64,000 bases of DNA, from contig NZ_CAKAKE010000001.1 in NCBI RefSeq assembly GCF_916618915.1, positions 1,364,001-1,428,000 of the forward strand, given 5' to 3'. Numbering within the stretch: the stretch's first letter is position 1; each line of letters starts with the position of its first letter. This document shows positions 51,219 through 59,471 of this stretch, piece after piece. The stretch comes from Stenotrophomonas sp. Marseille-Q4652 (GTDB lineage: Bacteria > Pseudomonadota > Gammaproteobacteria > Xanthomonadales > Xanthomonadaceae). The position numbers were made by a program, and so were the translations under genes. The notes under the pieces were generated by a model that was given only the letters and a program-made list of their open reading frames with translations, made no database searches and was not told the DNA's origin.

Positions 51219-51647
51219 TCAGCCGCCGGTACCGACGTTACTGGCCCCCGCAGCACCCTCTGCCTGGGCGACAATGCGGTTGCCATCAATCGACACACGG
51301 ATCCCCTGGGTGGCAAAGGCCGAACTGATGCCCTCCACGGCAAGCCGCGCGTCGGGTGTGGAGATACCGGCGACCGCCTGGTGCAACGTGAAGTCCGAGC
51401 CAAGCTGGTAGTCGAGCGCCATTCCGGAGTCAGTCGCCCAGCGCTCAAGCATCGCTTTCAGCGTGCCGTCCATGGGCGAGGCCTGGAACACATAGGTGCC
51501 GTGCAGCGGGATCTCGGTGGTGGTAGCGGCGAACCGGTTGACCGGCTTCCAGCGCCCCCCGAAATCCGGAGCCGGACGTGTGGCGCACGCGGCAAGCGAC
51601 ACCACGGCCAAGATGATCACCACGCGCAACAGATGCACTTGCCTCAC
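51219..51647 (-). CDS. virB7: VirB7 lipoprotein with C-terminal N0-like domain (X-T4SS type)
   Basis: At 142 residues it is far larger than the ~50-residue VirB7 of classical systems. It has a lipobox (VVSLAAC, Cys21), the VirB9-binding segment DFGGRWKPVNRFAATTTEIPL, and an ~80-residue globular domain (SPMDGTLKAMLERWATDSGMALDYQLG, DARLAVEGISSAF) like the N0/secretin-type domain described for Xanthomonas citri VirB7, which forms a ring around the core complex. The start is GTG with AGGGAG about 8 bases upstream. It is the first gene of the virB operon. Confidence 0.92.
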   Translation of the reverse strand: MRQVHLLRVVIILAVVSLAACATRPAPDFGGRWKPVNRFAATTTEIPLHGTYVFQASPMDGTLKAMLERWATDSGMALDYQLGSDFTLHQAVAGISTPDARLAVEGISSAFATQGIRVSIDGNRIVAQAEGAAGASNVGTGG

Positions 51648-52052
51648 ACTCGATCTCCCTGTGCTGGCGAACTGCGGCGACGGAACACGGCACGACCGGA
51701 AGACCGGTCATGACAGCGGAATTCAGGGGTGGATGGCCGCGGCCACCCGGCCGGACCGGCGCGCAACACTGTCCCGGCCGCGATAAAAGAGGCGATAGGC
51801 AGCACACATCCCGCCGCCATGGGCGGGCATGCAATAGCGAACTTCCATGTCCAGCTTCCCCGTTGCTGCGCCGGCGGAGCGCCTGGCGCGTCATGTTTGG
51901 ACCGCACGCGTCATCCTTCGACGCGGCGGCAAATCTGCCCGTGGGCAATACGCAGGTCAACGGATCCGTGTGAAATTCAGCAAATTCCTACACGCCCTGC
52001 ATCGTTTGTTCGACACGCATCACACCACGCCATGGCACGACGTCACCTTCGC
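51648..52052 (-). promoter_or_regulatory. virB operon promoter and long leader, no coding gene seen
   Basis: This 405-bp gap lies between virD4 and virB7. On the minus strand TTGACC (51955-51960) and CAGATT (51932-51937), 17 bases apart, form a plausible promoter, giving a leader of about 280 bases. The leader has GGA motifs at 51914-51916, three close together at 51844-51859, one at 51772-51774, and one in the AGGGAG ribosome site. In X. citri the virB7 leader is reported to be bound and repressed by CsrA, which recognises GGA. No ORF with family marks was found here. Confidence 0.5.
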
Positions 52053-53723
52053 TCACAACTGCAGCGGCGGGAGATCCACGGCCGCGCGCAGTCGCGAAGT
52101 GAAGTGGCGGTCCTTGTAGTAGCGGATCTTCGAGCACTTCACCGGATGGGAAAGCCCCTCGTACAGGAATACTTCCTGCTCCTGCCCCATCGCTTTCAGC
52201 TCCTGGGGCAGCATCAGCGCCCGGCGCTCCTCGGAGTAGCTGTGGCTGGTCTCCCTGCCCCTGGTGACATTCTTGCGGCGTACGGTGGTGTAGCCGAGCA
52301 TGTCCGAATAGTCGTTGGCGTCCTGCTGTTCCCGTGGCGCATAGAGGATCTGCAGCGCGTGGTTGGTGATGATCGTTCGCGAGACATCCTTGCCATATGT
52401 CGCATCGAGCTGCGCCACGGACTGGATGATCGGCAGCAGGCGGATGTTGTAGCCGGCCATGTACGCTACTGCCGAGGCGATGATGTCCACCCGCCCGATG
52501 GCGGTGAATTCATCCATCAACAACAGGACCTGATGCCTGAGTTCCGGGTTGGCCTGGGGAAGCTCGCGGGTGTTGAGGTTGATGACCTGGCTGAAGAACA
52601 GGTTGATGATCAGACGGGCCTCGGCAAGCTTGTTGGGCTGGATGCCAACGTAGATGGTCATCCGCTTGCGCCGGAGGTCGGTGAGCCGGAAGTCGTCGGC
52701 ACTGGTGGCCGCGTCCAGGACCGGGTTGATCCATGGATTGAGCGGCTCCTTGAACGTCCCCATGATCGAAGCAAAGGTCTCATCGGCCTGCGACAACAGG
52801 CTGGCGAAGGCCGAGCGCGCACCAGCAGTCAGGAAGGGTCGCGACGAAAGCTGCTGCAGGTACTTGCGCAGGTCCGACCCATCGCCCGTGGACAGGCGAT
52901 GAATACCTCCCAGCGTCGGCGCACCGCTGCCGGGAAAGCCGATGGCGCGTTCATCGTCGCGGTTCTCGAACAGGTACAACGCAAAGGCCATGAAGGCGTT
53001 GCGCGCCTGCCCCACCCAGAACTTCTGCTCGTCCGCGCCATCGGGATACAGCATGGTCGCGATGGCCATCAGGTCCGACACGCGGAAAGCCGGATCATCG
53101 GAGACGTAACTGAGCGGGTTCCAGCGATGTGTGCGGCGGTCCTCGGCAAACGGATTGAACAGGAACACTTCCTGCCCCTGGCTCGCGCGCCAGCCGCTGG
53201 TCAGGCTGAAGTTCTCCTGCTTGATGTCCAGGACCACCACCGACTCCTGGTACTCGAGCAGGTTGGGGATCACCACGCCGACGCCCTTGCCCGAGCGCGT
53301 GGGCGCCGCGAGGATCGCGAACTGCTGGCCGGAAAGCCGGACCAGACGACGGCCGAACCTTCCCACCACCAGCGAATCCGTCGTGCGTTTGAACAGTCCA
53401 TGCCGGGCCAGGTCCGCTGCACTGGCGAACCTGGCATCCCCATGCAGTCCGCGCTTGCGCGGCCTGTATCGCAGCACAAGGGCGCCCAAGGCGAGCAGCG
53501 CCGGCACGCCGAATCCCACTGCACCGGCAGCCTTGATCCTGCCCGCGAACGGCGTCACCTGCGGCAGCGGCAATGCCCGGACATACTCGTAGTAGGTGGC
53601 AGGGCCGAACAGCCCCGTGTCCAGCCCCAGGAACACCAGCACCAGGTAACCGGAAAGCAGATAGCCCAGCAGCAGGGTCGCCAGTACGGCACCCAGTGCG
53701 ATTGCAGTCCTGTTGTACAGCAC
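52053..53723 (-). CDS. virD4: T4SS coupling protein VirD4
   Basis: VirD4 recruits effectors and feeds them to the channel. The 556-residue product has two N-terminal spans (AIALGAVLATLLLGYLLSGYLVLVFLG, AAGAVGFGVPALLALGALVL), Walker A AAPTRSGKGVGVVIPNLL at about 139, and Walker B VLLLMDEFTAIGR near 400, followed by IIQSVAQLDATYG. The GTG start at 53723 has GGAGG 9 bases upstream and gives the family N terminus. It is transcribed separately, upstream of virB7, as in Xanthomonas. Confidence 0.93.
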   Translation of the reverse strand: MLYNRTAIALGAVLATLLLGYLLSGYLVLVFLGLDTGLFGPATYYEYVRALPLPQVTPFAGRIKAAGAVGFGVPALLALGALVLRYRPRKRGLHGDARFASAADLARHGLFKRTTDSLVVGRFGRRLVRLSGQQFAILAAPTRSGKGVGVVIPNLLEYQESVVVLDIKQENFSLTSGWRASQGQEVFLFNPFAEDRRTHRWNPLSYVSDDPAFRVSDLMAIATMLYPDGADEQKFWVGQARNAFMAFALYLFENRDDERAIGFPGSGAPTLGGIHRLSTGDGSDLRKYLQQLSSRPFLTAGARSAFASLLSQADETFASIMGTFKEPLNPWINPVLDAATSADDFRLTDLRRKRMTIYVGIQPNKLAEARLIINLFFSQVINLNTRELPQANPELRHQVLLLMDEFTAIGRVDIIASAVAYMAGYNIRLLPIIQSVAQLDATYGKDVSRTIITNHALQILYAPREQQDANDYSDMLGYTTVRRKNVTRGRETSHSYSEERRALMLPQELKAMGQEQEVFLYEGLSHPVKCSKIRYYKDRHFTSRLRAAVDLPPLQL

Positions 53724-53979
53724 GTCCAGATCCTCCCTGATCCGTCGCCGAAGGCGACCATTCCCTGTGATCGCAGCAATTCGCTGCGAGCAGCTCCATC
53801 GACAGCAGGTCCATGGTGCAGCATCACCTCGCGCTCGCAATACCGCGGAGTGCGGGACATTCCGGAAATGCGACACGGCGCACTGCAATAGGTACGCGCC
53901 GGGGGAGGGAGAACGAGCCACTTTTCGCGTGGCGCAGTGCCGTGCACGGCATGCAGCCGCCAGGCCGGCTTCCGGGCAC
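53724..53979 (-). other. Upstream region of virD4, no gene seen
   Basis: This stretch upstream of virD4 holds no ORF with recognisable family features and no clear promoter by eye. It contains only imperfect inverted repeats. It presumably carries the virD4 promoter. Confidence 0.3.
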
Positions 53980-53980
53980 A

Positions 53981-54010
53981 AAAAAAACGGCGCTTGTGCA
54001 GGCCGCTTTT
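53981..54010 (-). terminator. Terminator of tRNA-Val
   Basis: On the minus strand a GC-rich imperfect stem (AAGCGGC with CGCCGTT, one bulge, ~8-base loop) is followed by eight T, 27 bases after the tRNA end. Confidence 0.55.
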
Positions 54011-54036
54011 CTGTCTTTTCCACCTCGCCGTGTAGG

Positions 54037-54111
54037 TGGTGGGCGGTACAGGGTTCGAACCTGTGACCCCTACCATGTCAAGGTAGTGCTCTACCGCTGA
54101 GCTAACCGCCC
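54037..54111 (-). tRNA. tRNA-Val (anticodon GAC)
   Basis: The minus strand shows acceptor GGGCGGT paired with ACCGCCC, D-arm AGCTCAGCGGTAGAGC, anticodon loop TTGACAT with GAC, T-arm CAGGTTCGAACCCTG and encoded CCA. Length 75. It lies between virD4 and uvrB. Confidence 0.97.
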
Positions 54112-54149
54112 GTTGTTTCCCGCGCTGAATTGCTCGTTGCGGGGCGCGC

Positions 54150-54200
54150 ATTGTAGACCGACTTTCACCGGAAGGACAACACTTTCCGAAAAAATTTTTC
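54150..54200 (-). promoter_or_regulatory. tRNA-Val promoter with UP-like A/T tract
   Basis: On the minus strand a block AAAAAATTTTTT-like (54188-54200) precedes TTGTCC (54174-54179) and TACAAT (54150-54155), spaced 18 bases, then a GC-rich discriminator before the tRNA. The same layout occurs upstream of the first tRNA-Asn gene. Confidence 0.65.
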
Positions 54201-54211
54201 GCACGCCCCAG

Positions 54212-56242
54212 TCAACCCAGGCTGGCCTCCTTCAACTGCCTGATCTGGTCGCGTACGCGGGCCGCGTCCTCGAACTCCAGGTCCCGGGCATGCTGGTACA
54301 TCTGCTGCTCCAGGGCCTTGAGCCGACTGGCAATCTGGGCCGGATCCATGGACTGGTAATCCGCGACCTCCTCGGCAACCTTGCGCGCCTTGCCCTTCCC
54401 TCCCTTGCCGGCCTTGCCCTCGTTGGCGGCGGCCTCCGAACGGGCGCCCTCCAGGACGTCGGTGATCGGCCGGGCAACGGACTTGGGCACGATGCCGTGC
54501 AGCTCGTTGTATTCAACCTGCTTCTGACGGCGCCGGTCGGTCTCGTCGATGGCGGCCTGCATCGAGCGGGTCACGCGGTCGGCGTACAGGATGGCCTTGC
54601 CGCGCAGGTTGCGAGCGGCGCGGCCGATGGTCTGGATCAGCGAGCCGGTCGAACGCAGGAAGCCTTCCTTGTCCGCATCCAGAATCGCCACCAGGGAGAC
54701 CTCGGGCATGTCCAGGCCCTCGCGCAGCAGGTTGATGCCCACCAGCACGTCGAACTTGCCCAGGCGCAGGTCACGGATGATCTCCACGCGCTCAACGGTG
54801 TCGACGTCCGAATGCAGGTAACGCACGCGAATGCCGTGCTCGCCCAGGTACTCGGTAAGGTTCTCCGCCATCCGCTTGGTCAGCGTCGTCACCAGCACGC
54901 GGTCACCGAGCTTGATGCGCTCGTTGACCTCGCCCATCAGGTCGTCGACCTGTGTGCCCACCGGGCGGATTTCCACCACCGGATCGATCAGACCGGTTGG
55001 CCGGACCACCAGCTCGGTGATCTCGTCACCGGACTCGCGCAGTTCGTAAGGACCCGGCGTAGCCGATACATAGATGCTGCGCGGCGAGCGCGCCTCCCAC
55101 TCCTCGAAGCGCAATGGGCGGTTGTCCAGCGCCGATGGCAGGCGGAAACCGAACTCCACCAGCGTCTCCTTGCGCGAGCGGTCGCCCTTGAACATGGCGC
55201 CGATCTGCGGAATGGTCACATGCGATTCGTCGATCACCAGCAGCGCATCGGGCGGCAGGTAATCGAACAGTGTCGGCGGTGGCTCGCCCGGCGCCTTGCC
55301 GGTGAGATGCCGGGAGTAGTTCTCGATGCCGTTGCAGTACCCCACCTCGGCCATCATTTCCAGGTCGAACTGGGTACGTTGCGCCAGGCGCTGCGCCTCG
55401 ACCAGCTTGTTCTGCGCGTACAGCTGCTCAAGGCGCTCCTTGAGCTCGAGCTTGATGGTATCCACCGCGCTGAGCACCCGCTCCCGCGTGGTCGCGTAGT
55501 GCGTCTTCGGATACACCGTGTAGCGCATCATCTTGCGGAGGCTTTCGCCGGTGAGCGGATCGAACATGCTCAGCTGCTCCACCTCACCATCGAACAGCTC
55601 GATCCGCAGCGCCTCACTGTCGGATTCCGCCGGGAACACGTCGATCACCTCGCCCCGGACGCGGAACGTGCCGCGATGCAGCTCGTACTCATTGCGCGTG
55701 TACTGCAGCTGGGTCAGGTGGTTGATCAGGTCGCGCTGCTCGATCCGCTCACCCTTGGAGAGGATCAACCGCAACGACAGATAGTCCTCCGGCGCGCCCA
55801 GGCCGTAGATAGCCGATACCGTGGCCACCACCAGCGCATCGGGCCGCGACAGCAGGGTCTTGGTCGCCGCCAGCCGCATCTGCTCGATGTGCTCGTTGAT
55901 CGAGCTGTCCTTCTCGATGAAGGTATCCGACGACGGCACATAAGCCTCGGGCTGGTAATAGTCGTAGTAGCTGACGAAGTACTCCACCGCGTTGTGCGGG
56001 AAGAACGACTTGAACTCGCCGTACAGCTGCGCGGCCAGGGTCTTGTTCGGCGCCATCACCAGGGTCGGCTTCTGGATGCGCTCAACCACGTTGGCGATGG
56101 TGTAGGTCTTGCCGGAGCCGGTCACACCCAGCAGGGTCTGTTTGGCCACCCCCGCCTCGAAATTGGACACCAGCTTCTCGATCGCCAACGGCTGGTCGCC
56201 GGCCGGTGAATAGGGAGACACAAGCTGGAAGCGGTCTGACAT
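54212..56242 (-). CDS. uvrB: Excinuclease ABC subunit B
   Basis: UvrB is the damage-verifying helicase-like subunit of nucleotide excision repair. The 676-residue product has Walker [17 protein letters not shown] near residue 40, the beta-hairpin [18 protein letters not shown], Walker B-type [15 protein letters not shown], helicase motif VI region [11 protein letters not shown] and a C-terminal UVR motif ([22 protein letters not shown]). A Gly/Lys-rich linker precedes the UVR motif. Confidence 0.97.
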   Translation of the reverse strand: MSDRFQLVSPYSPAGDQPLAIEKLVSNFEAGVAKQTLLGVTGSGKTYTIANVVERIQKPTLVMAPNKTLAAQLYGEFKSFFPHNAVEYFVSYYDYYQPEAYVPSSDTFIEKDSSINEHIEQMRLAATKTLLSRPDALVVATVSAIYGLGAPEDYLSLRLILSKGERIEQRDLINHLTQLQYTRNEYELHRGTFRVRGEVIDVFPAESDSEALRIELFDGEVEQLSMFDPLTGESLRKMMRYTVYPKTHYATTRERVLSAVDTIKLELKERLEQLYAQNKLVEAQRLAQRTQFDLEMMAEVGYCNGIENYSRHLTGKAPGEPPPTLFDYLPPDALLVIDESHVTIPQIGAMFKGDRSRKETLVEFGFRLPSALDNRPLRFEEWEARSPRSIYVSATPGPYELRESGDEITELVVRPTGLIDPVVEIRPVGTQVDDLMGEVNERIKLGDRVLVTTLTKRMAENLTEYLGEHGIRVRYLHSDVDTVERVEIIRDLRLGKFDVLVGINLLREGLDMPEVSLVAILDADKEGFLRSTGSLIQTIGRAARNLRGKAILYADRVTRSMQAAIDETDRRRQKQVEYNELHGIVPKSVARPITDVLEGARSEAAANEGKAGKGGKGKARKVAEEVADYQSMDPAQIASRLKALEQQMYQHARDLEFEDAARVRDQIRQLKEASLG

Positions 56243-56404
56243 GGAAGCGACCTGTAAGCGGGATCATCAAGTATAGCGAGCGGGTGTTTACGGCCCGTCG
56301 CGCACTTTTCCTACGCCGAGCCGGGACGCCATCCGATGCAGCCAGCGCCCCGACCGACGCACCATGACCCCGCACCCTGAACCGGGGGGCTACCAGGAAG
56401 GATC

Positions 56405-56959
56405 ATGGCAAGGACGCCACTTATCCCCCGGTCCGATGTCCGATCGTCGTTCGCCGGGTTTACGCTGGTCGAGCTGCTCACCACGGTGACCATCCTCGGC
56501 ATTGTGCTGGCGACGGGCACACCCGCCCTGCGGGAGCTGCACCAGCGACAGCGGGCCATTGCGCTCACCAACTTACTGGTGACCCACCTCCACCACGCCC
56601 GGCTGCACGCCATCACCCACCGTGTGCCGACCGTGCTCTGCCCCACCACCGACGGGCTCGCCTGCAGCGAGAACTCGGACTGGACCGGCGGATGGGCGAT
56701 CTTCCCGCAGCCAGAACGCGCCAAGCCGGCTGAAGCCTCGCCGGCGCTACTCGTAGAAGCCACGACACGCGGCCGCGGAACAACCATCACCTCCTCCGGC
56801 GGTCGCAAGCAGATCCGTTACCTTCCGGACGGGCGGAGCTCGGGCAGCAACACCACGATCTCGATCTGCCTGGATGGCTTCCAGGCACGCCAGGTGATCA
56901 TCAACAACGCCGGTCGCGTAAGGACTTCCGTGCCCGCGGCTGGCATGCCGTGCAGCTGA
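56405..56959 (+). CDS. fimT: FimT/GspH-like type IV minor pilin, copy 1
   Basis: A 184-residue prepilin: leader ending SSFAG, then FTLVELLTTVTILGIVLATGTPAL, with cleavage after Gly and Glu5. The FimT marks follow: SDWTGGWAIF in the middle, RYLPDGRSSGSN, and VIINNAGRVRTS, which keeps the GRxR motif tied to DNA binding in Legionella FimT. The C terminus ends in a Cys (GMPCS). It lies alone between uvrB (divergent) and tRNA-Asn. Confidence 0.88.
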   Translation: MARTPLIPRSDVRSSFAGFTLVELLTTVTILGIVLATGTPALRELHQRQRAIALTNLLVTHLHHARLHAITHRVPTVLCPTTDGLACSENSDWTGGWAIFPQPERAKPAEASPALLVEATTRGRGTTITSSGGRKQIRYLPDGRSSGSNTTISICLDGFQARQVIINNAGRVRTSVPAAGMPCS

Positions 56960-56961
56960 AG

Positions 56962-57011
56962 AAAAAATTTTTCACGAAGGTGTTGCACAACAAATCATCT
57001 CCCCATAGAAT
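56962..57011 (+). promoter_or_regulatory. Promoter of tRNA-Asn copy 1
   Basis: GAAAAAATTTTTC at 56961-56973 is followed by TTGCAC (56983-56988), a 17-base spacer and TAGAAT (57006-57011). The tRNA starts 10 bases later. Confidence 0.7.
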
Positions 57012-57020
57012 GCACGCCTC

Positions 57021-57097
57021 GCCCGAATAGCTCAGCCGGTTAGAGCACTTGACTGTTAATCAGGGGGTCGTTGGTTCGAGTCCAACTTCGGGCGCCA
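57021..57097 (+). tRNA. tRNA-Asn (anticodon GTT), copy 1
   Basis: GCCCGAA pairs with TTCGGGC in the acceptor stem; the D-arm reads AGCTCAGCCGGTTAGAGC, the anticodon loop CTGTTAA with GTT, the T-arm TTGGTTCGAGTCCAA, and CCA is encoded. Length 77. It is identical to the copy at 60118-60194. An integrase gene begins 7 bases beyond it on the other strand (its 3' end). Confidence 0.97.
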
Positions 57098-57103
57098 GTT
57101 ACA

Positions 57104-58109
57104 TCAAGGACATAGGGTCGCTTCGGCGGCCCTTCGTTTTTCTAGCGTAGCCAAATCGTAGCCAGTCACCGGTTGCTGTATCCGCACCTGCTCCGCGTAG
57201 CGTTTCAGGTCATCCATGCCGAGGTGGGCGTACCGCTGCACCATCGCTGGCGTCTGCCAACCTCCGAGCTTCTGCAAGACGTGCATCGGCGTCCCGCCTT
57301 GCGCGTGCCAGCTTGCCCAGGTGTGCCGCAGATCGTGCCAGCGGAAGTTCTCGATGCCCGCACGCTTGAGCGCATTTCGCCACGCCTTCGTGCTGGTCTT
57401 GAACTCCACCGGCTTGCCCCGGAACGTGAACACCCACTCGGGGTTCTTCCCGCGTTGCTCTGCGATGACCTGCATGGCTTCGGTGTTCAACGGCACTGGA
57501 ATGGCCCGCTTTCCCTTGGCCTCGCTTGCGTCCACCCACGCCGCCTTGCGCTCGAAGTCAACCTTCGACCATCGCAGCCCCTTGACGTTGCCTTGCCGCA
57601 GCCCCGTAGCCAACGAGAACCGCGCCATTGCCCGCAGGTGTTCCGGCAACTCGGCCAGCAGTCGTGCCGCTTCACCGCGTGTCAGGTAGCGCACCCGGCC
57701 TTGCGGCTCTTTCAGCAAACGGAACCGAGGCAGCCTGTCGAGCCATTCCCATTCCAGATGTGCTCGACGCAGGATGGCTCGCAGCACTTGAATCCGCCGG
57801 TTCGTCGTGGCGTTGCTGACGCCGGTGTTCTGGCTTTCCTGCCGCAGTCCATCCACCACGTCGCGGGTGATCTGCGCCAAGTCCATGCCTTCCAGTCGGG
57901 GTTGCAGCCACCGCAGATGCAGCTTGTCGTCACCGACCGATTTCTTGTTCACCTCCTCGTTCAAGTAGCGAACCACGGCTTCATCCCATATGCGGCGCGG
58001 CTTTACGCCGAGACGCTCCTGTTCCCACAGTTCGGCTTTGCGCTTGTCGTGGAACTCTTGAGCCTGCCGCTTGTTGGCAGTCCCAGAGCTTTGCGACACG
58101 CGGCGACCA
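57104..58109 (-). pseudogene. Tyrosine recombinase/integrase, 5' end cut off by an IS
   Basis: The remaining frame (331 codons from a GTG at 58099) has a core-binding domain (DEAVVRYLNEEVNKK, ITRDVVDGLRQES) and the catalytic domain with Arg in FSLATGLRQGNVKGL, HDLRHTWASWHAQ, LGGWQTPAMV and the nucleophile in VQRYAHL. The N-terminal arm domain is missing. The frame reaches the IS at 58110, and on the far side of the IS it continues in register (59387 to 59356, encoding NRLLWSETGCGRR) to join RRVSQSSGTANKRQ. The element lies next to tRNA-Asn, a typical integration site. Confidence 0.85.
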
Positions 58110-58122
58110 CTGGACCGCCCAG
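58110..58122. repeat. Left inverted repeat of the IS3 element
   Basis: CTGGACCGCCCAG is repeated in inverted form at 59339-59351. Partial similarity extends further inward (ATAGACAC against GTAGACAC). Confidence 0.9.
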
Positions 58123-58136
58123 AGTTTCATAGACAC

Positions 58137-58988
58137 TCATCGGCCGCTTTGCGCGTAGCGCCTTTCGAACTCTACCGGTGAGACATCGCCAGCGGAACCA
58201 TGCCGACGAACCGGGTTGTAGAACATCTCGATGTAGTCGAACACGTCCGAGGCCGCCGCGGCCCTGGTCGGGTAGATCCGCCGCTTGATCCGCTCCTTTT
58301 TCAGGACGCTGAAGAAGCTCTCGGCCACCGCGTTGTCGTGGCAGTTCCCGCGGCGGCTCATGCTCGGCACCATCCGGTGCACCTTCAGGAACGATTGCCA
58401 GTCGCTGCTGGTGAACTGGCTGCCCTGGTCGGAGTGCACCATGACGCCCGGTCCCGGCTTGCGCCGCCATGCCGCCGCCACCAGGGCCTGCAGCACCAGG
58501 TCGCTGGTCATCGTCGGCGCCGTGGCCCAACCCACGATCTGCCGCGAGTACAGGTCCATCACCGCCGCCAGGAACAGCCAGCCCTCGTAGGTGCGGATGT
58601 AGGTGATGTCGGTGACCCAGACCTTGTGCGGCGCGGCGGGGGCGAAGTCGCGGTGGAGCGCGTTGTCGACCGCACCCACCGGGCCACCGCGATGTCGCGG
58701 CTTGCTCCCGTAGCCGACCTGCGCCCGCAGACCCTCGGCCTTCATCAGCCGCTGCACGCGGTGGCGGCTGCAGGTCTCGCCCGCTTCGCGCAGGTCAAGC
58801 GTGATCTTGCGGTGGCCATACACGCCACCGCTGGCCAGCCAGAAGTGCTTGATCAGCCCCAGCAGCCGCTGATCCTCGCGCTCACGCAGGCTGGCCGACT
58901 GCCGGACCCAGGCGTAGTAGCCGCTGCGGTGCACGCCCAGCACCCGGCACATCGCGACCAGTCGGAACTCGCCGATGTGCGCACGCAT
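58137..58988 (-). CDS. IS3-family transposase OrfB (DDE catalytic part)
   Basis: The 283-residue frame holds the integrase core: an HTH_21-like N terminus (LGVHRSGYYAWVRQ, GGVYGHRKITLDLREAG) and the DDE residues in VWVTDITYIRTYEGWLFLAAVMDLYSR, VMVHSDQGSQFTS and NAVAESFFSVLKKE. It is normally made as an OrfAB fusion: the -1 frame after the A7 tract in orfA reads on through VLCQGVRAKYAFMRAH into this frame. Confidence 0.95.
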   Translation of the reverse strand: MRAHIGEFRLVAMCRVLGVHRSGYYAWVRQSASLREREDQRLLGLIKHFWLASGGVYGHRKITLDLREAGETCSRHRVQRLMKAEGLRAQVGYGSKPRHRGGPVGAVDNALHRDFAPAAPHKVWVTDITYIRTYEGWLFLAAVMDLYSRQIVGWATAPTMTSDLVLQALVAAAWRRKPGPGVMVHSDQGSQFTSSDWQSFLKVHRMVPSMSRRGNCHDNAVAESFFSVLKKERIKRRIYPTRAAAASDVFDYIEMFYNPVRRHGSAGDVSPVEFERRYAQSGR

Positions 58989-59005
58989 GAACGCGTACTT
59001 CGCCC

Positions 59006-59287
59006 TTACCCCTTGGCAAAGTACGCGGCGGCTTTTTTTAGAATGTCGCGCTCCTCGGTCACGCGCCGGAGCTCGGCCTTGAGGCGGCGTATCTCCGCCG
59101 AGTCGGTCCCCACCAACGCAGAGCCTGCGGCTGCCTTCCCGGCCTTCTTCGCCTTCTGCACCCAGTCGTACAGCGTGTGCTTGGGGATCCCGATCCGCGC
59201 GGCCACATCCGCCACCGTAAAGCCCCGCTCGAGCACCTGCTTCACCGCCTCCGCCCTGAACTCATCCGTGTATCGCTTGCTGCTCAT
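59006..59287 (-). CDS. IS3-family transposase OrfA (helix-turn-helix part)
   Basis: This 93-residue protein starts MSSKRYTDEFRAEAVKQVLERG, with HTH segment FTVADVAARIGIPKHTLYDWVQ, followed by a leucine-zipper-like region (EIRRLKAELRRVTEERDILKKAAAYFAKG). It binds the IS ends. An ATG 21 bases further upstream is possible. Confidence 0.93.
   Translation of the reverse strand: MSSKRYTDEFRAEAVKQVLERGFTVADVAARIGIPKHTLYDWVQKAKKAGKAAAGSALVGTDSAEIRRLKAELRRVTEERDILKKAAAYFAKG
59033..59039 (-). other. Programmed -1 frameshift slippery site (A7)
   Basis: On the coding strand CTA AAA AAA GCC near the end of orfA gives an A_AAA_AAA heptamer. A one-base back-slip leads into the orfB frame without a stop, giving the OrfAB transposase, as is standard in the IS3 family. 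Confidence 0.85.
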
Positions 59288-59338
59288 GAACACCTCTGCT
59301 GTAGCCATGAATTATGGCCTGCGGGTGTCTACAAAAGG

Positions 59339-59351
59339 CTGGGCGGTCCAG
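59339..59351. repeat. Right inverted repeat of the IS3 element
   Basis: CTGGGCGGTCCAG is the exact reverse complement of the left end at 58110-58122. The following four bases, ACCA, repeat the four bases before the left end. Confidence 0.9.
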
Positions 59352-59355
59352 ACCA

Positions 59356-59471
59356 CAACCGGTTTCCGACCATAGCAGCCGGTTCATTCCCACTCCGCGA
59401 AGCGGCGGCTACCGAAGCCGAACACCCGCTGCAGAGGCCAGTCTTTCGGTTCCTGGCCGCAAGGACGCGCC
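59356..59471. other. Short stretch between the IS and fimT copy 2
   Basis: The first ~32 bases carry the separated integrase 5' remnant on the minus strand (see 57104-58109), with an ATG at 59385-59387 and an upstream in-frame stop. The rest shows no gene and presumably holds the promoter of the fimT-like gene. Confidence 0.45.

Larger units (their letters stand above)
58110..59351 (-). mobile_element. IS3-family insertion sequence, 1242 bp
   Basis: The element is bounded by 13-bp perfect inverted repeats, CTGGACCGCCCAG at 58110-58122 and its complement at 59339-59351, and flanked by the direct repeat ACCA (58106-58109 and 59352-59355). It contains overlapping orfA and orfB joined by a -1 frameshift site. 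Inverted ends, target duplication and both frames are intact, so the insertion looks recent. It sits in the integrase gene. Confidence 0.92.

Noticed and set aside
51644..52119. Short open frames between virB7 and virD4 as an extra secretion gene
   Set aside because: They have no ribosome sites, no family marks and mutually overlapping frames; a regulatory leader is more likely.
40889..54036. A conjugative element or integrative plasmid around the virB genes
   Set aside because: No relaxase, partition, replication or integrase gene lies within the cluster, and VirB7 has the killing-type architecture; the integrase at 57 kb is separated by uvrB and belongs to a different site.
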